Made by a program: the position numbers and the translations under genes. Under the pieces are notes generated by a model. It was not told the DNA's origin. It was given only the letters and a program-made list of their open reading frames with translations, and searched no databases. Of a stretch of 53,102 bases of DNA, positions 36,392 to 44,481 are shown piece by piece. Position 1 is the stretch's first letter, and each line of letters opens with the position of its first letter. Origin of the DNA: an uncultured Granulosicoccaceae bacterium (GTDB lineage Bacteria; Pseudomonadota; Gammaproteobacteria; Granulosicoccales; Granulosicoccaceae); assembly GCA_937922015.1 (NCBI GenBank), contig CAKZVB010000004.1, forward strand, positions 1-53,102, in the 5' to 3' direction.

Positions 36392-36450
36392 TATCTGCTC
36401 TTGTTAATGCCTGTTGAATGCTGCTGTATTAAGGAACACAGTAGAATGCC

Positions 36451-37554
36451 CTAGAACTCTGTGTACATTCGACCGGGGTTAAATATCCCATGTGGGTCAA
36501 ATTCGTCTTTAATTCTTTTATGCAATTGCATGATTGAAGCTTCTGGCTGTTGAAACACGCCGGCGTTGTTTTTTAACGTTGCACTGGCCCGGTAGAGTGT
36601 CGCGTGGCCGCCATTGCTTTCCACGGCAGATCTGATGACGGTTGGATCATCGGTGCTGAAAAGCCAGCGCTGCATACCGGCCCAGTCATACAGGCATTTG
36701 CCACTTAACGGGAGTTCGGGGGTCAGTGGTGGCACGCTAATGCGCCATAGTGGAAGATCGCTGTTAAAAAACTCCAGCTTATGTTCGCGTAAATCTGACC
36801 ATACCTGCTGCGATGAGCTGATCTCACCACCAATAGTTTTTGCTGCCGCCGTGATGGCGTTATTCGCCCCTGACAGTCTGATGTATTTTCTACCGTCTAT
36901 AAATGCCGAAGCTGTGACGGGCTGAGACAGCCCTGCCATTGACTGCATGTCTTCGATTGCCTGAGCGGCGGTCGATTCAGTAATCAGGGTTAACTCCTGC
37001 TCCGGCAGTGGTAATACCTTCAGTGAGGTATCAAGCAATAGTCCCAGTGTACCCATGGCACCGGTCATTAGTCGGGTGACATCGTAACCTGCTACGTTTT
37101 TCATTACCTCACCGCCAAAACGCAAAGCGTGAGCATGGCCGTTAATGACTCTACAGCCAAGCACATAGTCTCTGGTAGCGCCTCGGTAGGGACGTGCCGG
37201 GCCGGAGAGCGCACACGCTATTGTGCCACCCAGTGTGGCAGCGGGTGAAAACGCGGGTGGCTCGAACGGGAGCATTTGTCCGTGTTGTGTCAGTGTTGCG
37301 TTTAGGGATTCGAGTGTTGTACCTCCGCGTGCAGTGATAACAAGCTCGGTTGGCTCGTAGCTGACGATACCGGTATGACCGGAAACATCGAGCGTGGTGG
37401 CTGTGGATGCAAAACCTATAAATTCTTTGCTGGCACCACCACGCAGGTTCAATGGCTGTTTTTTTTCAACCGCTTCAGTGACACGTTGTTGCAGTGTGTC
37501 TGTCAGATCATTGTCCGCAGATGTATTAGATGATGATAGATCCGTTGTACTCAT
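36451..37554 (-). CDS. glcE: glycolate oxidase FAD-binding subunit
   Basis: A 367-residue FAD-binding (PCMH type) subunit of glycolate dehydrogenase. Marks are LNLRGGASKEFIG, GTTLESLNATLTQHGQMLPFEPP, and the FAD-phosphate segment ATLGGTIACALSGPARPYRGATRDYVLG (in pieces), with MKNVAGYDVTRLMTGAMGTLG later. ATG 37554 lies 2 bases after the glcD stop; an upstream in-frame codon at 37626 would add 24 residues inside glcD and is unlikely. It works with GlcD and GlcF to oxidise glycolate to glyoxylate. Confidence 0.93.
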   Translation of the reverse strand: MSTTDLSSSNTSADNDLTDTLQQRVTEAVEKKQPLNLRGGASKEFIGFASTATTLDVSGHTGIVSYEPTELVITARGGTTLESLNATLTQHGQMLPFEPPAFSPAATLGGTIACALSGPARPYRGATRDYVLGCRVINGHAHALRFGGEVMKNVAGYDVTRLMTGAMGTLGLLLDTSLKVLPLPEQELTLITESTAAQAIEDMQSMAGLSQPVTASAFIDGRKYIRLSGANNAITAAAKTIGGEISSSQQVWSDLREHKLEFFNSDLPLWRISVPPLTPELPLSGKCLYDWAGMQRWLFSTDDPTVIRSAVESNGGHATLYRASATLKNNAGVFQQPEASIMQLHKRIKDEFDPHGIFNPGRMYTEF

Positions 37555-37556
37555 CG

Positions 37557-39056
37557 CTAAAATCGCTCTAGTTCCGGGTGAGGTAGTTGACCGTGGTGCA
37601 CGTGCAGCGCACCGAACTCGGCACATCGGTTCAGTGTTGGTATTGCCTTACCGGGATTGAGTAGTGCCTGCGGATCAAATGCGTTTTTAAGTGCATGGAA
37701 TTGCGTGATCTCATTGCTTCCAAACTGAACACACATTTGATTAATTTTTTCCATTCCCACGCCGTGTTCACCGGTGATGGTGCCACCTACCTCGACGCAC
37801 AGCTCGAGAATTTTCCCGCCCAGTTCTTCCGTGCGTTCAAGCTCTCCCTCTATGTTGGCATCAAAGAGAATTAACGGATGCAGATTGCCGTCACCGGCAT
37901 GAAATACATTGGCTATTCGCAGTTTATAGTCTTCTGACCACTCATTCATTTTTTGCAATACGGTGGACAGGTGTCGACGCGGAATTGTGCCGTCGATACA
38001 GTAGTAGTCAGGGGACAGCCTGCCGACTGCGGGAAACGCTGATTTTCTTCCTTTCCATAGCAACATGCGCTCTGTTTCGTCGGCGGCTATATGCAGGGTT
38101 GTCACGTTATTCTGTCGAATAATTTTTTCGACCTTCTCCATCTGATCGGTCACTTCTTCTGTGGTGCCGTCGAGCTCGCACAGGAACAGCGCCTGAGCAT
38201 CCGTCGGGTAGCCGCATTTTGCAAATGCTTCGGCGGCGATGATTGCCGGGTTGTCCATCATTTCAAGGCCAGCCGGTATTACACCGCTGCCTATGATGGC
38301 GGCCACCGCATCACCAGCGTTGTCGACGCTGTCAAACGCAGCCATCAGTAGCCGGGTGGTCGCGGGTTTGGGCAGCAGCTTGACGGTGATTTCCACCGTT
38401 ACTGCCAGCATACCTTCAGAGCCGTGCAGTACGCCAAGCAAATCAAAGCCGGCAACATCCGGTGCGGTGCTGCCAAAGGTCACCAGGTCACCGTCCATGG
38501 TCACTGCCTTTACCTGCAATACGTTGTGGACCGTCAGACCATACTTGAGGCAATGCACTCCACCGGAGTTCTCGGCCACATTGCCGCCAATGGTGCAGGC
38601 TATTTGCGAGGAAGGATCCGGCGCGTAGTACAGGTTGTAGTCTGACGCCGCTTCCGAGATAGCCAGGTTGCGCACGCCGGGCTGCACAATGGCGGTGCGG
38701 GCTTTCTCGTCTATGTTGACAATACTATTAAATTTGGCCATGCCCAGTACGATTCCATCGGCCAGTGGCAAAGCGCCGCCCGATAAGCCGGTGCCGGCCC
38801 CTCTGGCCACCACTGGTACGTTGTGTTCGCTGCAGGTTCGCAGAATTGACTGTACTTGTTCGACAGTGTCCGGCAGTACAACAAGCGGGGGCTTTTGTTG
38901 ATACACAGCCAGACCATCGGATTCGTACGGCAACAGTTCCTCGTCGTTTCGAAGCACGGATTCCGCAGGCAGTATCTTCAGAAACGCATCTGCCAGAGCG
39001 TCTCTGGTTGCGTCCGGCATGGGGGGCGGCGCTTCGCTGAATAACGCATTTGACAT
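37557..39056 (-). CDS. glcD: glycolate oxidase catalytic subunit
   Basis: A 499-residue FAD-linked oxidase (GlcD). It has the PCMH FAD domain with PVVARGAGTGLSGGALPLADGIVLG and CTIGGNVAENSGGVHCLKYGLT, and the C-terminal FAD-oxidase domain with FHAGDGNLHPLILFD and GTITGEHGVGMEKINQM (separate motifs). It converts glycolate to glyoxylate, feeding two-carbon acids into central metabolism. It is the first gene of glcDEF and has a good promoter with a TATAAT box. Confidence 0.95.
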   Translation of the reverse strand: MSNALFSEAPPPMPDATRDALADAFLKILPAESVLRNDEELLPYESDGLAVYQQKPPLVVLPDTVEQVQSILRTCSEHNVPVVARGAGTGLSGGALPLADGIVLGMAKFNSIVNIDEKARTAIVQPGVRNLAISEAASDYNLYYAPDPSSQIACTIGGNVAENSGGVHCLKYGLTVHNVLQVKAVTMDGDLVTFGSTAPDVAGFDLLGVLHGSEGMLAVTVEITVKLLPKPATTRLLMAAFDSVDNAGDAVAAIIGSGVIPAGLEMMDNPAIIAAEAFAKCGYPTDAQALFLCELDGTTEEVTDQMEKVEKIIRQNNVTTLHIAADETERMLLWKGRKSAFPAVGRLSPDYYCIDGTIPRRHLSTVLQKMNEWSEDYKLRIANVFHAGDGNLHPLILFDANIEGELERTEELGGKILELCVEVGGTITGEHGVGMEKINQMCVQFGSNEITQFHALKNAFDPQALLNPGKAIPTLNRCAEFGALHVHHGQLPHPELERF

Positions 39057-39101
39057 TAATACATTCTCACAGGTCTGGGCTGATTCATGGTCAAAGTAAA
39101 G

Positions 39102-39129
39102 ATTATATACTTCTTGTTTCTATTATGAA
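39102..39129 (-). promoter_or_regulatory. glcD promoter
   Basis: On the minus strand a perfect -10 TATAAT (39107-39102) has a fair -35 TTCATA (39129-39124) 16 bases upstream, about 46 bases before the glcD ATG. The predicted start of transcription is near 39095. Confidence 0.6.
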
Positions 39130-39137
39130 TCATTCAT
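39125..39137. promoter_or_regulatory. 13-bp palindrome over the glcD -35 element
   Basis: ATGAATCATTCAT is a perfect palindrome around a central C and covers the proposed glcD -35 region. This is where a repressor would block RNA polymerase. The regulator is unknown. Confidence 0.4.
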
Positions 39138-39177
39138 TTTTTTATAGTGGAAAGTTGTAGCTTAAGCATCCCTTGAA

Positions 39178-39193
39178 TGTGATTTGAATCACA
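39178..39193. promoter_or_regulatory. CRP/Vfr-type binding site
   Basis: TGTGATTTGAATCACA matches the CRP consensus TGTGA-N6-TCACA at all ten defined positions. Its centre (39185.5) lies about 90 bases upstream of the predicted glcD start, a class-I distance, and about 40 bases before a possible rightward start preceded by CATAAA (39213-39218), a class-II distance. It may activate both genes. Confidence 0.65.
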
Positions 39194-39290
39194 AGCTGTT
39201 TTGATGAAGTTGCATAAACTCTGTTGACGTTGGGAAGTAAATAATGTGCGGGGAACACGCGGGCTTCGCGCGGCATTAGCAGGGGATCTC

Positions 39291-39950
39291 ATGTACGCGG
39301 TTAAAAATAAATACTACAAGCATTCGAAGCTTGACGAGCAACGTTTTCGCCATATTCTGGAGCTATTTGCCAAGGACCTGACGGCAGTTGAGGTGGCAAA
39401 GCTGACCGGTGTGAATGTGCGATCGGTAAACTCGATTTTTTTAAAACTTCGCGACCGGATAGCGCAGTGGTGTGAATCAAATGCATCCGGTACACCGGGT
39501 TTAAATGCGGAAGGCGGACAAGTCGATTCGGATCAAAAAGTGTCCGGCTACCTGCAAAGTGAAAATGACGGCGTTATAGGTGTACGAATATTCGTTCACG
39601 AAGAACAGGTCTATTGCTCTTTGCTTGATGGCTCTGCGGTAAATAGTGGTGCGGATAAAACGGAAGTTTCGGCTGCAAGCTGGAGAGAATATCCGATTGG
39701 CATTGATGTGCGAAGAGACATGCGTTTGAAAATTAAGAGCGATACCTTCCAGAAAGCTTATCGCACAAACGACATTGAGCGGATCGAGGCATTCGGTAAA
39801 TTTTTACGCGTGAGACTGGGTAAGTTCAAAGGGCTTCGTCGTGAAAAATTCTATTGCCACCTGAAAGAAAGCGAATACCGTTACAACCATCGACACAATG
39901 AACTGTTTCCCTTGTTGCTTGGTATGTTGGGTGAAACCCCGATAGAGTAG
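39291..39950 (+). CDS. IS1595-transposase-derived protein, probably catalytically dead
   Basis: A 219-residue protein related to IS1595-family transposases. The N-terminal helix-turn-helix is well kept (KNKYYKHSKLDEQRFRH, ELFAKDLTAVEVAKLTGVN, SIFLKLRDRIAQWCE), and so is the C-terminal tail (RVRLGKFKGLRREKFYCHLKESEYRYNHR). The catalytic core is degraded: the segment aligned with the second catalytic Asp (normally TDGWRSY) reads AASWREY (A128/A129), and the one aligned with the NGIENFW motif reads ERIEAFG (E163-G169). Only D79 may keep the first Asp. No terminal inverted repeats or target duplication are seen. ATG 39291 is preceded by AGGGG; GTG 39246 is less likely. It may now be a DNA-binding regulator. 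Confidence 0.7.
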   Translation: MYAVKNKYYKHSKLDEQRFRHILELFAKDLTAVEVAKLTGVNVRSVNSIFLKLRDRIAQWCESNASGTPGLNAEGGQVDSDQKVSGYLQSENDGVIGVRIFVHEEQVYCSLLDGSAVNSGADKTEVSAASWREYPIGIDVRRDMRLKIKSDTFQKAYRTNDIERIEAFGKFLRVRLGKFKGLRREKFYCHLKESEYRYNHRHNELFPLLLGMLGETPIE

Positions 39951-40002
39951 TTTTTTTCGGCGTGCAGAAAATTCAAATTAGCTGCAGTCTTAGTATTTCT
40001 GT

Positions 40003-40674
40003 TTAAGGTGCAAGCCGTTCAATCAGCCAGACTGCCTCACCGGTCCGGGTGTATCGAAATCGATCATGTGACCGGTCAGGGCGGCCTTGCCAGAATTCAA
40101 TTGAAGTAGCCTGTAATCTGTAGCCGCCCCAGTGTGGCGGTCGCCGAAGCTGATCGGGAGGAATTTCTGCCGCTAATTTATCTTTGGCCCGGGCCAGCCA
40201 GGCCTGATTGGGCACTACCCTCGACTGGGGTGAGGTAACAGCACTGTACTTGCTGCCTTCGGGTCGTGAATTAAAATAACGGTCTGATGCCTCGGCACTT
40301 AATTTTTCAACGGTTCCGTCTATGCGTACCTGCCGTTCGAGCTCGCGCCAGTAAAATAGAAGTGCAGCTCTCGGGTTGTCTGCCAGTTCAATTCCTTTGC
40401 GGCTGTCGTAGTTGGTGTACCAGCAAAATCCCTCCATTCCATATTCTTTTAACAAAACGGTTCTCGCTGAAGGGATACCATCACGGGTGGCGGTGGCCAG
40501 TGTCATCGCGGTAGCGTCCGGCAATTGTTTATCACGTGCCAGCTGAATCCATTGCTCGAACATTGCTATTGGATCAGTGGATAGTTGATGCCGATGTAAT
40601 TCGCCTTGTTTATAGTCAGTGCGATCGTTGTGCAAATCGCCGCTGGCAGCGTGTGATGGAGTTGTATCTGTCAT
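40003..40674 (-). CDS. pdxH: pyridoxamine 5'-phosphate oxidase
   Basis: A 223-residue FMN enzyme that makes pyridoxal 5'-phosphate from PNP or PMP, the last step of vitamin B6 synthesis and salvage. Marks are PDATAMTLATATRDGIPSARTVLLK, FCWYTNYDSRKGIELADNPRAALLFYW and the C-terminal WGGYRLQATSIEFWQGRPDRSHDRFRY...WLIERLAP (in pieces). Length is normal. It is divergent from yajQ, with a tandem-repeat block in the 139-bp gap. Confidence 0.96.
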   Translation of the reverse strand: MTDTTPSHAASGDLHNDRTDYKQGELHRHQLSTDPIAMFEQWIQLARDKQLPDATAMTLATATRDGIPSARTVLLKEYGMEGFCWYTNYDSRKGIELADNPRAALLFYWRELERQVRIDGTVEKLSAEASDRYFNSRPEGSKYSAVTSPQSRVVPNQAWLARAKDKLAAEIPPDQLRRPPHWGGYRLQATSIEFWQGRPDRSHDRFRYTRTGEAVWLIERLAP

Positions 40675-40715
40675 ATTTTGAATTCTGAAGTTATCAGCAC
40701 TTTTGCGGGCAATTG

Positions 40716-40767
40716 CCAGAGTTAGGCCAGAGTTAGGCCACAGTTAGCCAGGGTTGGGCCAGTGGCC
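40716..40767. repeat. 11-bp tandem repeats between pdxH and yajQ
   Basis: Two perfect copies of CCAGAGTTAGG (40716-40726, 40727-40737) are followed by CCACAGTTAG (40738-40747), CCAGGGTTGGG (40748-40758) and a partial CCAGTGGCC. The block lies just upstream of a TATGAT -10-like box (40779-40784) for yajQ, so it overlaps the yajQ -35 region. Confidence 0.8.
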
Positions 40768-40813
40768 TGATGTTGTTGTATGATACAGGTTTAACTCATG
40801 ATCGGGAGATGGC

Positions 40814-41296
40814 ATGCCTTCATTTGATGTGGTGTCGGAAATAGATGAACACGAGCTGGCAAACGCAGTTGACCAGGCTAACCGTGAGATTTCCAATCGG
40901 TTTGATTTTAAAGGGTCTGATGCAAAAATTGAAATTTCCGAGTCCGTAATGACCCTAACCGCAGACAGTGATTTTCAAATTCAACAAATGCAGCCGATGA
41001 TCCTGCAAAAAATGACCAAGCGTGGTATTGATATTTCCTGTCTGGATCAGGGGGATATTCAGACCAGCGGCCAAAAGGCCAAACAGGTGATATCTGTTCG
41101 CCAGGGTATCGATAAAGAGACGGCCTCAAAAGTGGTAAAGGCAATAAAGGGCTCTAAATCGAAAGTGCAGGCGGCGATTCAGGGTGAGCAGGTACGAATC
41201 ACCGGAAAGAAGCGAGATGATCTGCAGGACGCTATTGCCATGCTCAAGCAGACAGACTTCGGGCTTCCGATGCAGTACACTAATTTTAGAGATTGA
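40814..41296 (+). CDS. yajQ: YajQ family cyclic di-GMP-binding protein
   Basis: A 160-residue YajQ protein: MPSFDVVSEIDEHELANAVDQANREI, NRFDFKG, and the C-terminal FGLPMQYTNFRD are family marks. YajQ has two RNP-like folds and binds nucleic acid and, in Xanthomonas and Pseudomonas, cyclic di-GMP, working with a LysR regulator on virulence genes. Length is exactly typical. A GGGAG Shine-Dalgarno precedes the ATG. Confidence 0.95.
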   Translation: MPSFDVVSEIDEHELANAVDQANREISNRFDFKGSDAKIEISESVMTLTADSDFQIQQMQPMILQKMTKRGIDISCLDQGDIQTSGQKAKQVISVRQGIDKETASKVVKAIKGSKSKVQAAIQGEQVRITGKKRDDLQDAIAMLKQTDFGLPMQYTNFRD

Positions 41297-41394
41297 TCCA
41301 GGGCGCTTAGTCGTTCAGTAACTACAAGTGGTTGAGTCAAAGATCGAGTGCCCGGGTAGTCGGACGTAGTGCTTGTTGCTGAATGAGCACTGCC

Positions 41395-42297
41395 TTAGTA
41401 GTCTTGTGCGTTGTACAAATCGTAGCGGGTGTTGGGTGACTTAATACTGCCCACGGGCGCAGGCCCAGGCAGAGCAGGGGCTTTGACAGGGCGTTTAACG
41501 GCGACTCGTTGTGTGGCTGTTTGCAGCGCAGACAGCAGTAAGGATTGTTCTTCTCTTGCGTCTGGATCCGGATTCCCGCCGGACAACTGGTGTTCCAGTG
41601 GCAGCAGCCGTTGCAGGGTTTGCATGCCTTTTTTCGCAGCTGCACTTTTAGCGGTGTGTGGATACATTGGATCCAGATAGACGGTGGCGGGCAGGGAGGC
41701 CTCAGTCCAGTTGCCGGGTAGCTGGCGGCTGTCCATTGGACACACTTTCATGCGTTGAGCAATATTAACCATCTCCTGATCCTGTTGCGCACGTTGAATG
41801 CCGTCCTGCAGCAGCGCGTAGATGATCGGGGATCGTTCAAGGATTACGACCTGACACCCCAGGGACGCAAACACAAACGCATCCTGACCAAGTCCGCCGG
41901 TGGCGTCACAGACCTTGTGGGTGTTGTCGGTTTCATTGGCCTTTGCATTAATGGCTCTGGCCAGAGGTTGCCCGTATCCGCCACCGAATTGCAGCCGGTG
42001 TTTGTGTTTTCCAGCGCAGAAATCGATGCAGATATCGACTGTGTTCTTTGTGCTTTGATCGCGCAGTGTGAGTTTCTGGTCCCGCCAGTAGAGATAAAAC
42101 AACGCATTGTGCAATTGATCGTCTGCTGCGATTGGCAGGCAGGTGGCGGCAGCGAGTTCTTCAGCACGACGGGTATCGGGTGATGTTGTCTGCCGGTGAT
42201 CAATAAACTCGCTGGCTGCCACCACTATAGGGTGTCTTGTCACGAGTAAAGCGTTACGATTGACGATAGTATATTCATGGTCAGCAGCGGCCCGCAT
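41395..42297 (-). CDS. rsmJ: 16S rRNA m2G1516 methyltransferase
   Basis: A 300-residue SAM-dependent methyltransferase of the RsmJ (YhiQ) family. Marks are VDICIDFCAGKHKHRLQFGGGYGQPLARAI, CDATGGLGQDAFVFASLGCQVVILERSP (motif I) and VYLDPMYPHTAKSAAAKKGMQTLQRLL (catalytic DPMYP), quoted in parts. It modifies G1516 of 16S rRNA. The N-terminus is about 40 residues longer than in E. coli (250 residues). It is found only in Gammaproteobacteria, a useful lineage clue. Confidence 0.93.
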   Translation of the reverse strand: MRAAADHEYTIVNRNALLVTRHPIVVAASEFIDHRQTTSPDTRRAEELAAATCLPIAADDQLHNALFYLYWRDQKLTLRDQSTKNTVDICIDFCAGKHKHRLQFGGGYGQPLARAINAKANETDNTHKVCDATGGLGQDAFVFASLGCQVVILERSPIIYALLQDGIQRAQQDQEMVNIAQRMKVCPMDSRQLPGNWTEASLPATVYLDPMYPHTAKSAAAKKGMQTLQRLLPLEHQLSGGNPDPDAREEQSLLLSALQTATQRVAVKRPVKAPALPGPAPVGSIKSPNTRYDLYNAQDY

Positions 42298-42374
42298 GGT
42301 AACAACCTTCTGTGAGTCCGAAACTCACATGCTTCTGCGTGGTAATTATACATCTACTTTGGACTTAATGTTTC

Positions 42375-42962
42375 TTGTCATCAATTGATACATCATCGGT
42401 GAATAAAAGACGTTTGCTGCTTCGGTTATTAGTGAAAGTAATGTTATGGATATCATTGCTGGTCGGCGCGTGGGTTGTGTTTACCCCCTTGTTTAAAAAC
42501 GAAAAAGCTGTAAACACAAAAGCAGTAGTGTCGGTTTTTGATGTATCCGAAATGAAAGCCGGTGAGGTTGATATTATCGAGTGGTTCAGTAAACCGTTAA
42601 TTATCGCGCATCGAACTCAGGCGGCCGAAAGCCAGTTGCAGGCAGCAGGTGAAAATGAAATCTATGACCCTGACAGCAAGAAATCGTCCCAACCTGAATT
42701 TGCTGCAAATGCGTTGCGCTCGTCTACTCCGGGCTGGTTTGTTTCTCTGGGGCTTGGCAGCGGTAGTGGCTGTGCGCTGCAGTATCAGTCACCTGCGGGT
42801 GCGAATGCACGGCAATGGTCGGGCGGCTTTGTCGACCCATGCGATGGCAGTCGGTATGACCTGGCGGGCAGAGTGTTAGTGGATCAGTCAGCGCGGAAAA
42901 ATACCACCATCCCGGTGTGGCGGCTGGAGTCCGGCAGGATATACGTAAGTACAGCCAGATAA
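42375..42962 (+). CDS. membrane-anchored Rieske-fold protein lacking cluster ligands
   Basis: A 195-residue protein with one N-terminal membrane helix (about 15-38) and a periplasmic domain shaped like a respiratory Rieske protein. KAGEVDIIEWFSKPLIIAHRTQ matches the Rieske 'GQ..TVKWRGKPVFIRRRT' strand, and GFVDPCDGSRYDLAGRVL matches FICPCHGSQYDxxGRV. The iron ligands are gone: no C-x-H in the first loop (only C133) and CHGS is now CDGS (C156, Asp157). C133 and C156 could still form the structural disulfide. Start codon is TTG 42375 or GTG 42399, neither with a strong Shine-Dalgarno. Function unknown. Confidence 0.65.
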   Translation: MSSIDTSSVNKRRLLLRLLVKVMLWISLLVGAWVVFTPLFKNEKAVNTKAVVSVFDVSEMKAGEVDIIEWFSKPLIIAHRTQAAESQLQAAGENEIYDPDSKKSSQPEFAANALRSSTPGWFVSLGLGSGSGCALQYQSPAGANARQWSGGFVDPCDGSRYDLAGRVLVDQSARKNTTIPVWRLESGRIYVSTAR

Positions 42963-43037
42963 CAAGGAACCCTCATTAATCCGGTTAAAAGGAATGCTCT
43001 GAGGCTGACTCATTGCGAGGGTTTGGGGCACAGTACA

Positions 43038-43238
43038 TTAATAGTGAGGGGGTGGTGTTTCTTCCGCAACGGGGGCGATCGGTGAAGATTGTTCCTGCAG
43101 TTGACGCTGATAGTCAGCAACCTTACGACTGAGCATATCGATGGTCTGCTCGTGGCGGATGATGACCTGATTCAACTGCTCGACAACGACTTCCAGGTCC
43201 ATCAATTTCAGCTCTACCGATTCTATTCTGGATTCCAA
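43038..43238 (-). CDS. slyX: SlyX family protein
   Basis: A 66-residue coiled-coil protein. MESRIESVELKLMDLEVVVEQLNQVIIRHEQTIDMLSRKV and the C-terminal PPHY are classic SlyX features (quoted here as one helix then a tail). SlyX is widespread in Proteobacteria but its function is unknown. It stands alone in a leftward direction. Confidence 0.92.
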   Translation of the reverse strand: MESRIESVELKLMDLEVVVEQLNQVIIRHEQTIDMLSRKVADYQRQLQEQSSPIAPVAEETPPPHY

Positions 43239-43419
43239 AACACACCTCGCTCACAAGATTAGTTAAAGGTATTGTGCACGAGACAATCGGCGGGTGTCAG
43301 ATGAAATTTTGTCGACTTATGTACTGTAACCTTCAAAGGCGGCGAATGGGAGTCGGGACTGCGGCGAGTCGCAGCCAGAAGCCTATCGCCACCCTTTATC
43401 GAGAGCCTGTTGTACGTAC

Positions 43420-44481
43420 TCAGGCCATAGATAGCGGGGCGGTTTCCAGAGGCCCGTGGATGGCTTCCAGCATTTTACCCCCTCCGCGGACGGTGGTAGA
43501 GAGCGGTCGATTGGCAATTTCAACTGGTAAGTCTGATGCTTCCATCACCAGTTGGTCTATCTGCGTCAGTTGCGCTCCGCCGCCGGTCAGTATAATGCCG
43601 GTATCCTGCAACTGGTCTCGATAATTAGACGGCAGTGACATTACAGCTTTGTTGATCGCAGTTGCTGCCTGCATCATCACCGGATGCAGAATCATACAGG
43701 CGCTTTCGGTGCTGAGGCTGAATTGAGTATCGAAGTTTTTGTCGATAGCCCGTCCCTGCACCTGACACGTATTGCGCAGCCGGTGGCTGTAGTTTGCGGC
43801 CATCGCACTGCCGATTCTATGTTTGGCATCCGCGGCGGCTGTATTCGAAATTTGAATGCCGTAATGTTCCCGAATGCCTTCGGCAAGCTTTTGATTCAGA
43901 AGATCACCACCACACGGCACCTCTGCGGCGGCGATAATTTCGTTGTTTGCGTAGGTGTAGAGCCTGGCGCTGCGAGCTCCAAAGTCGATAAGCAGGAATG
44001 GATCTGGCTGATCGATTTGCAGGCCAGCGCCAAGTGCTGTGGCAATGCCGTTGTCAACCAGATGGACTCGCGAAGCGCCTGCCGTGAAACAGGCGTGACG
44101 CAGCTGATCGATTTGTAACTCGGTAATATCACCAGGCGTTGTCAGTAGCATAATTGGCGATTTGCCGATGAGCATCTCCCGTTTTGCCTGCAGCAGAAAA
44201 TAGCCGAGCATTTTCGGGCAGTAGCCAATATTATTGACGCTGTCTGACTGTAGCGGGTGGATTAATCGTTTGCCCGTTGGGGCGGCATCGTACATTTCGG
44301 CAGCGACGATACCGTAATGACTTACTGCCTTGGTGCCGGCGTGCTGGTGGTCCATATCGAGCAGACCGACAGAGGGCTCGTCAACGAGAAGTCCCTCGGT
44401 TTCGCTGAATATTCGAGTGTGGTAGCCACCCAGATCAATCGAGATTCGGCTGGGAGTGTTTTTCTTTCGATTATTCAACAT
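43420..44481 (-). CDS. divergent MreB-like actin homologue
   Basis: A 353-residue actin-fold protein related to MreB. The order of motifs is kept: phosphate-1 SIDLGGYHTRIF (D16), phosphate-2 LLIDFGARSARLY (D166) and adenosine TGIILTGGGAQL (about 294-305). Several key residues differ from MreB: LGxANT is LGGYHT, DIGGGTT is DFGARSA, and the catalytic EEPMAAAIGAG reads DNGIATALGAG. No mreC or mreD follows. It faces gatCAB, the place where mreB sits in many Gammaproteobacteria, so it may be a decayed or repurposed copy. ATP turnover is probably weak or absent. Confidence 0.75.
   Translation of the reverse strand: MLNNRKKNTPSRISIDLGGYHTRIFSETEGLLVDEPSVGLLDMDHQHAGTKAVSHYGIVAAEMYDAAPTGKRLIHPLQSDSVNNIGYCPKMLGYFLLQAKREMLIGKSPIMLLTTPGDITELQIDQLRHACFTAGASRVHLVDNGIATALGAGLQIDQPDPFLLIDFGARSARLYTYANNEIIAAAEVPCGGDLLNQKLAEGIREHYGIQISNTAAADAKHRIGSAMAANYSHRLRNTCQVQGRAIDKNFDTQFSLSTESACMILHPVMMQAATAINKAVMSLPSNYRDQLQDTGIILTGGGAQLTQIDQLVMEASDLPVEIANRPLSTTVRGGGKMLEAIHGPLETAPLSMA

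Noticed and set aside
39200-39990. Complete IS1595-type insertion sequence
   Set aside because: No terminal inverted repeats or target-site duplication could be seen on either side and the catalytic residues look lost.
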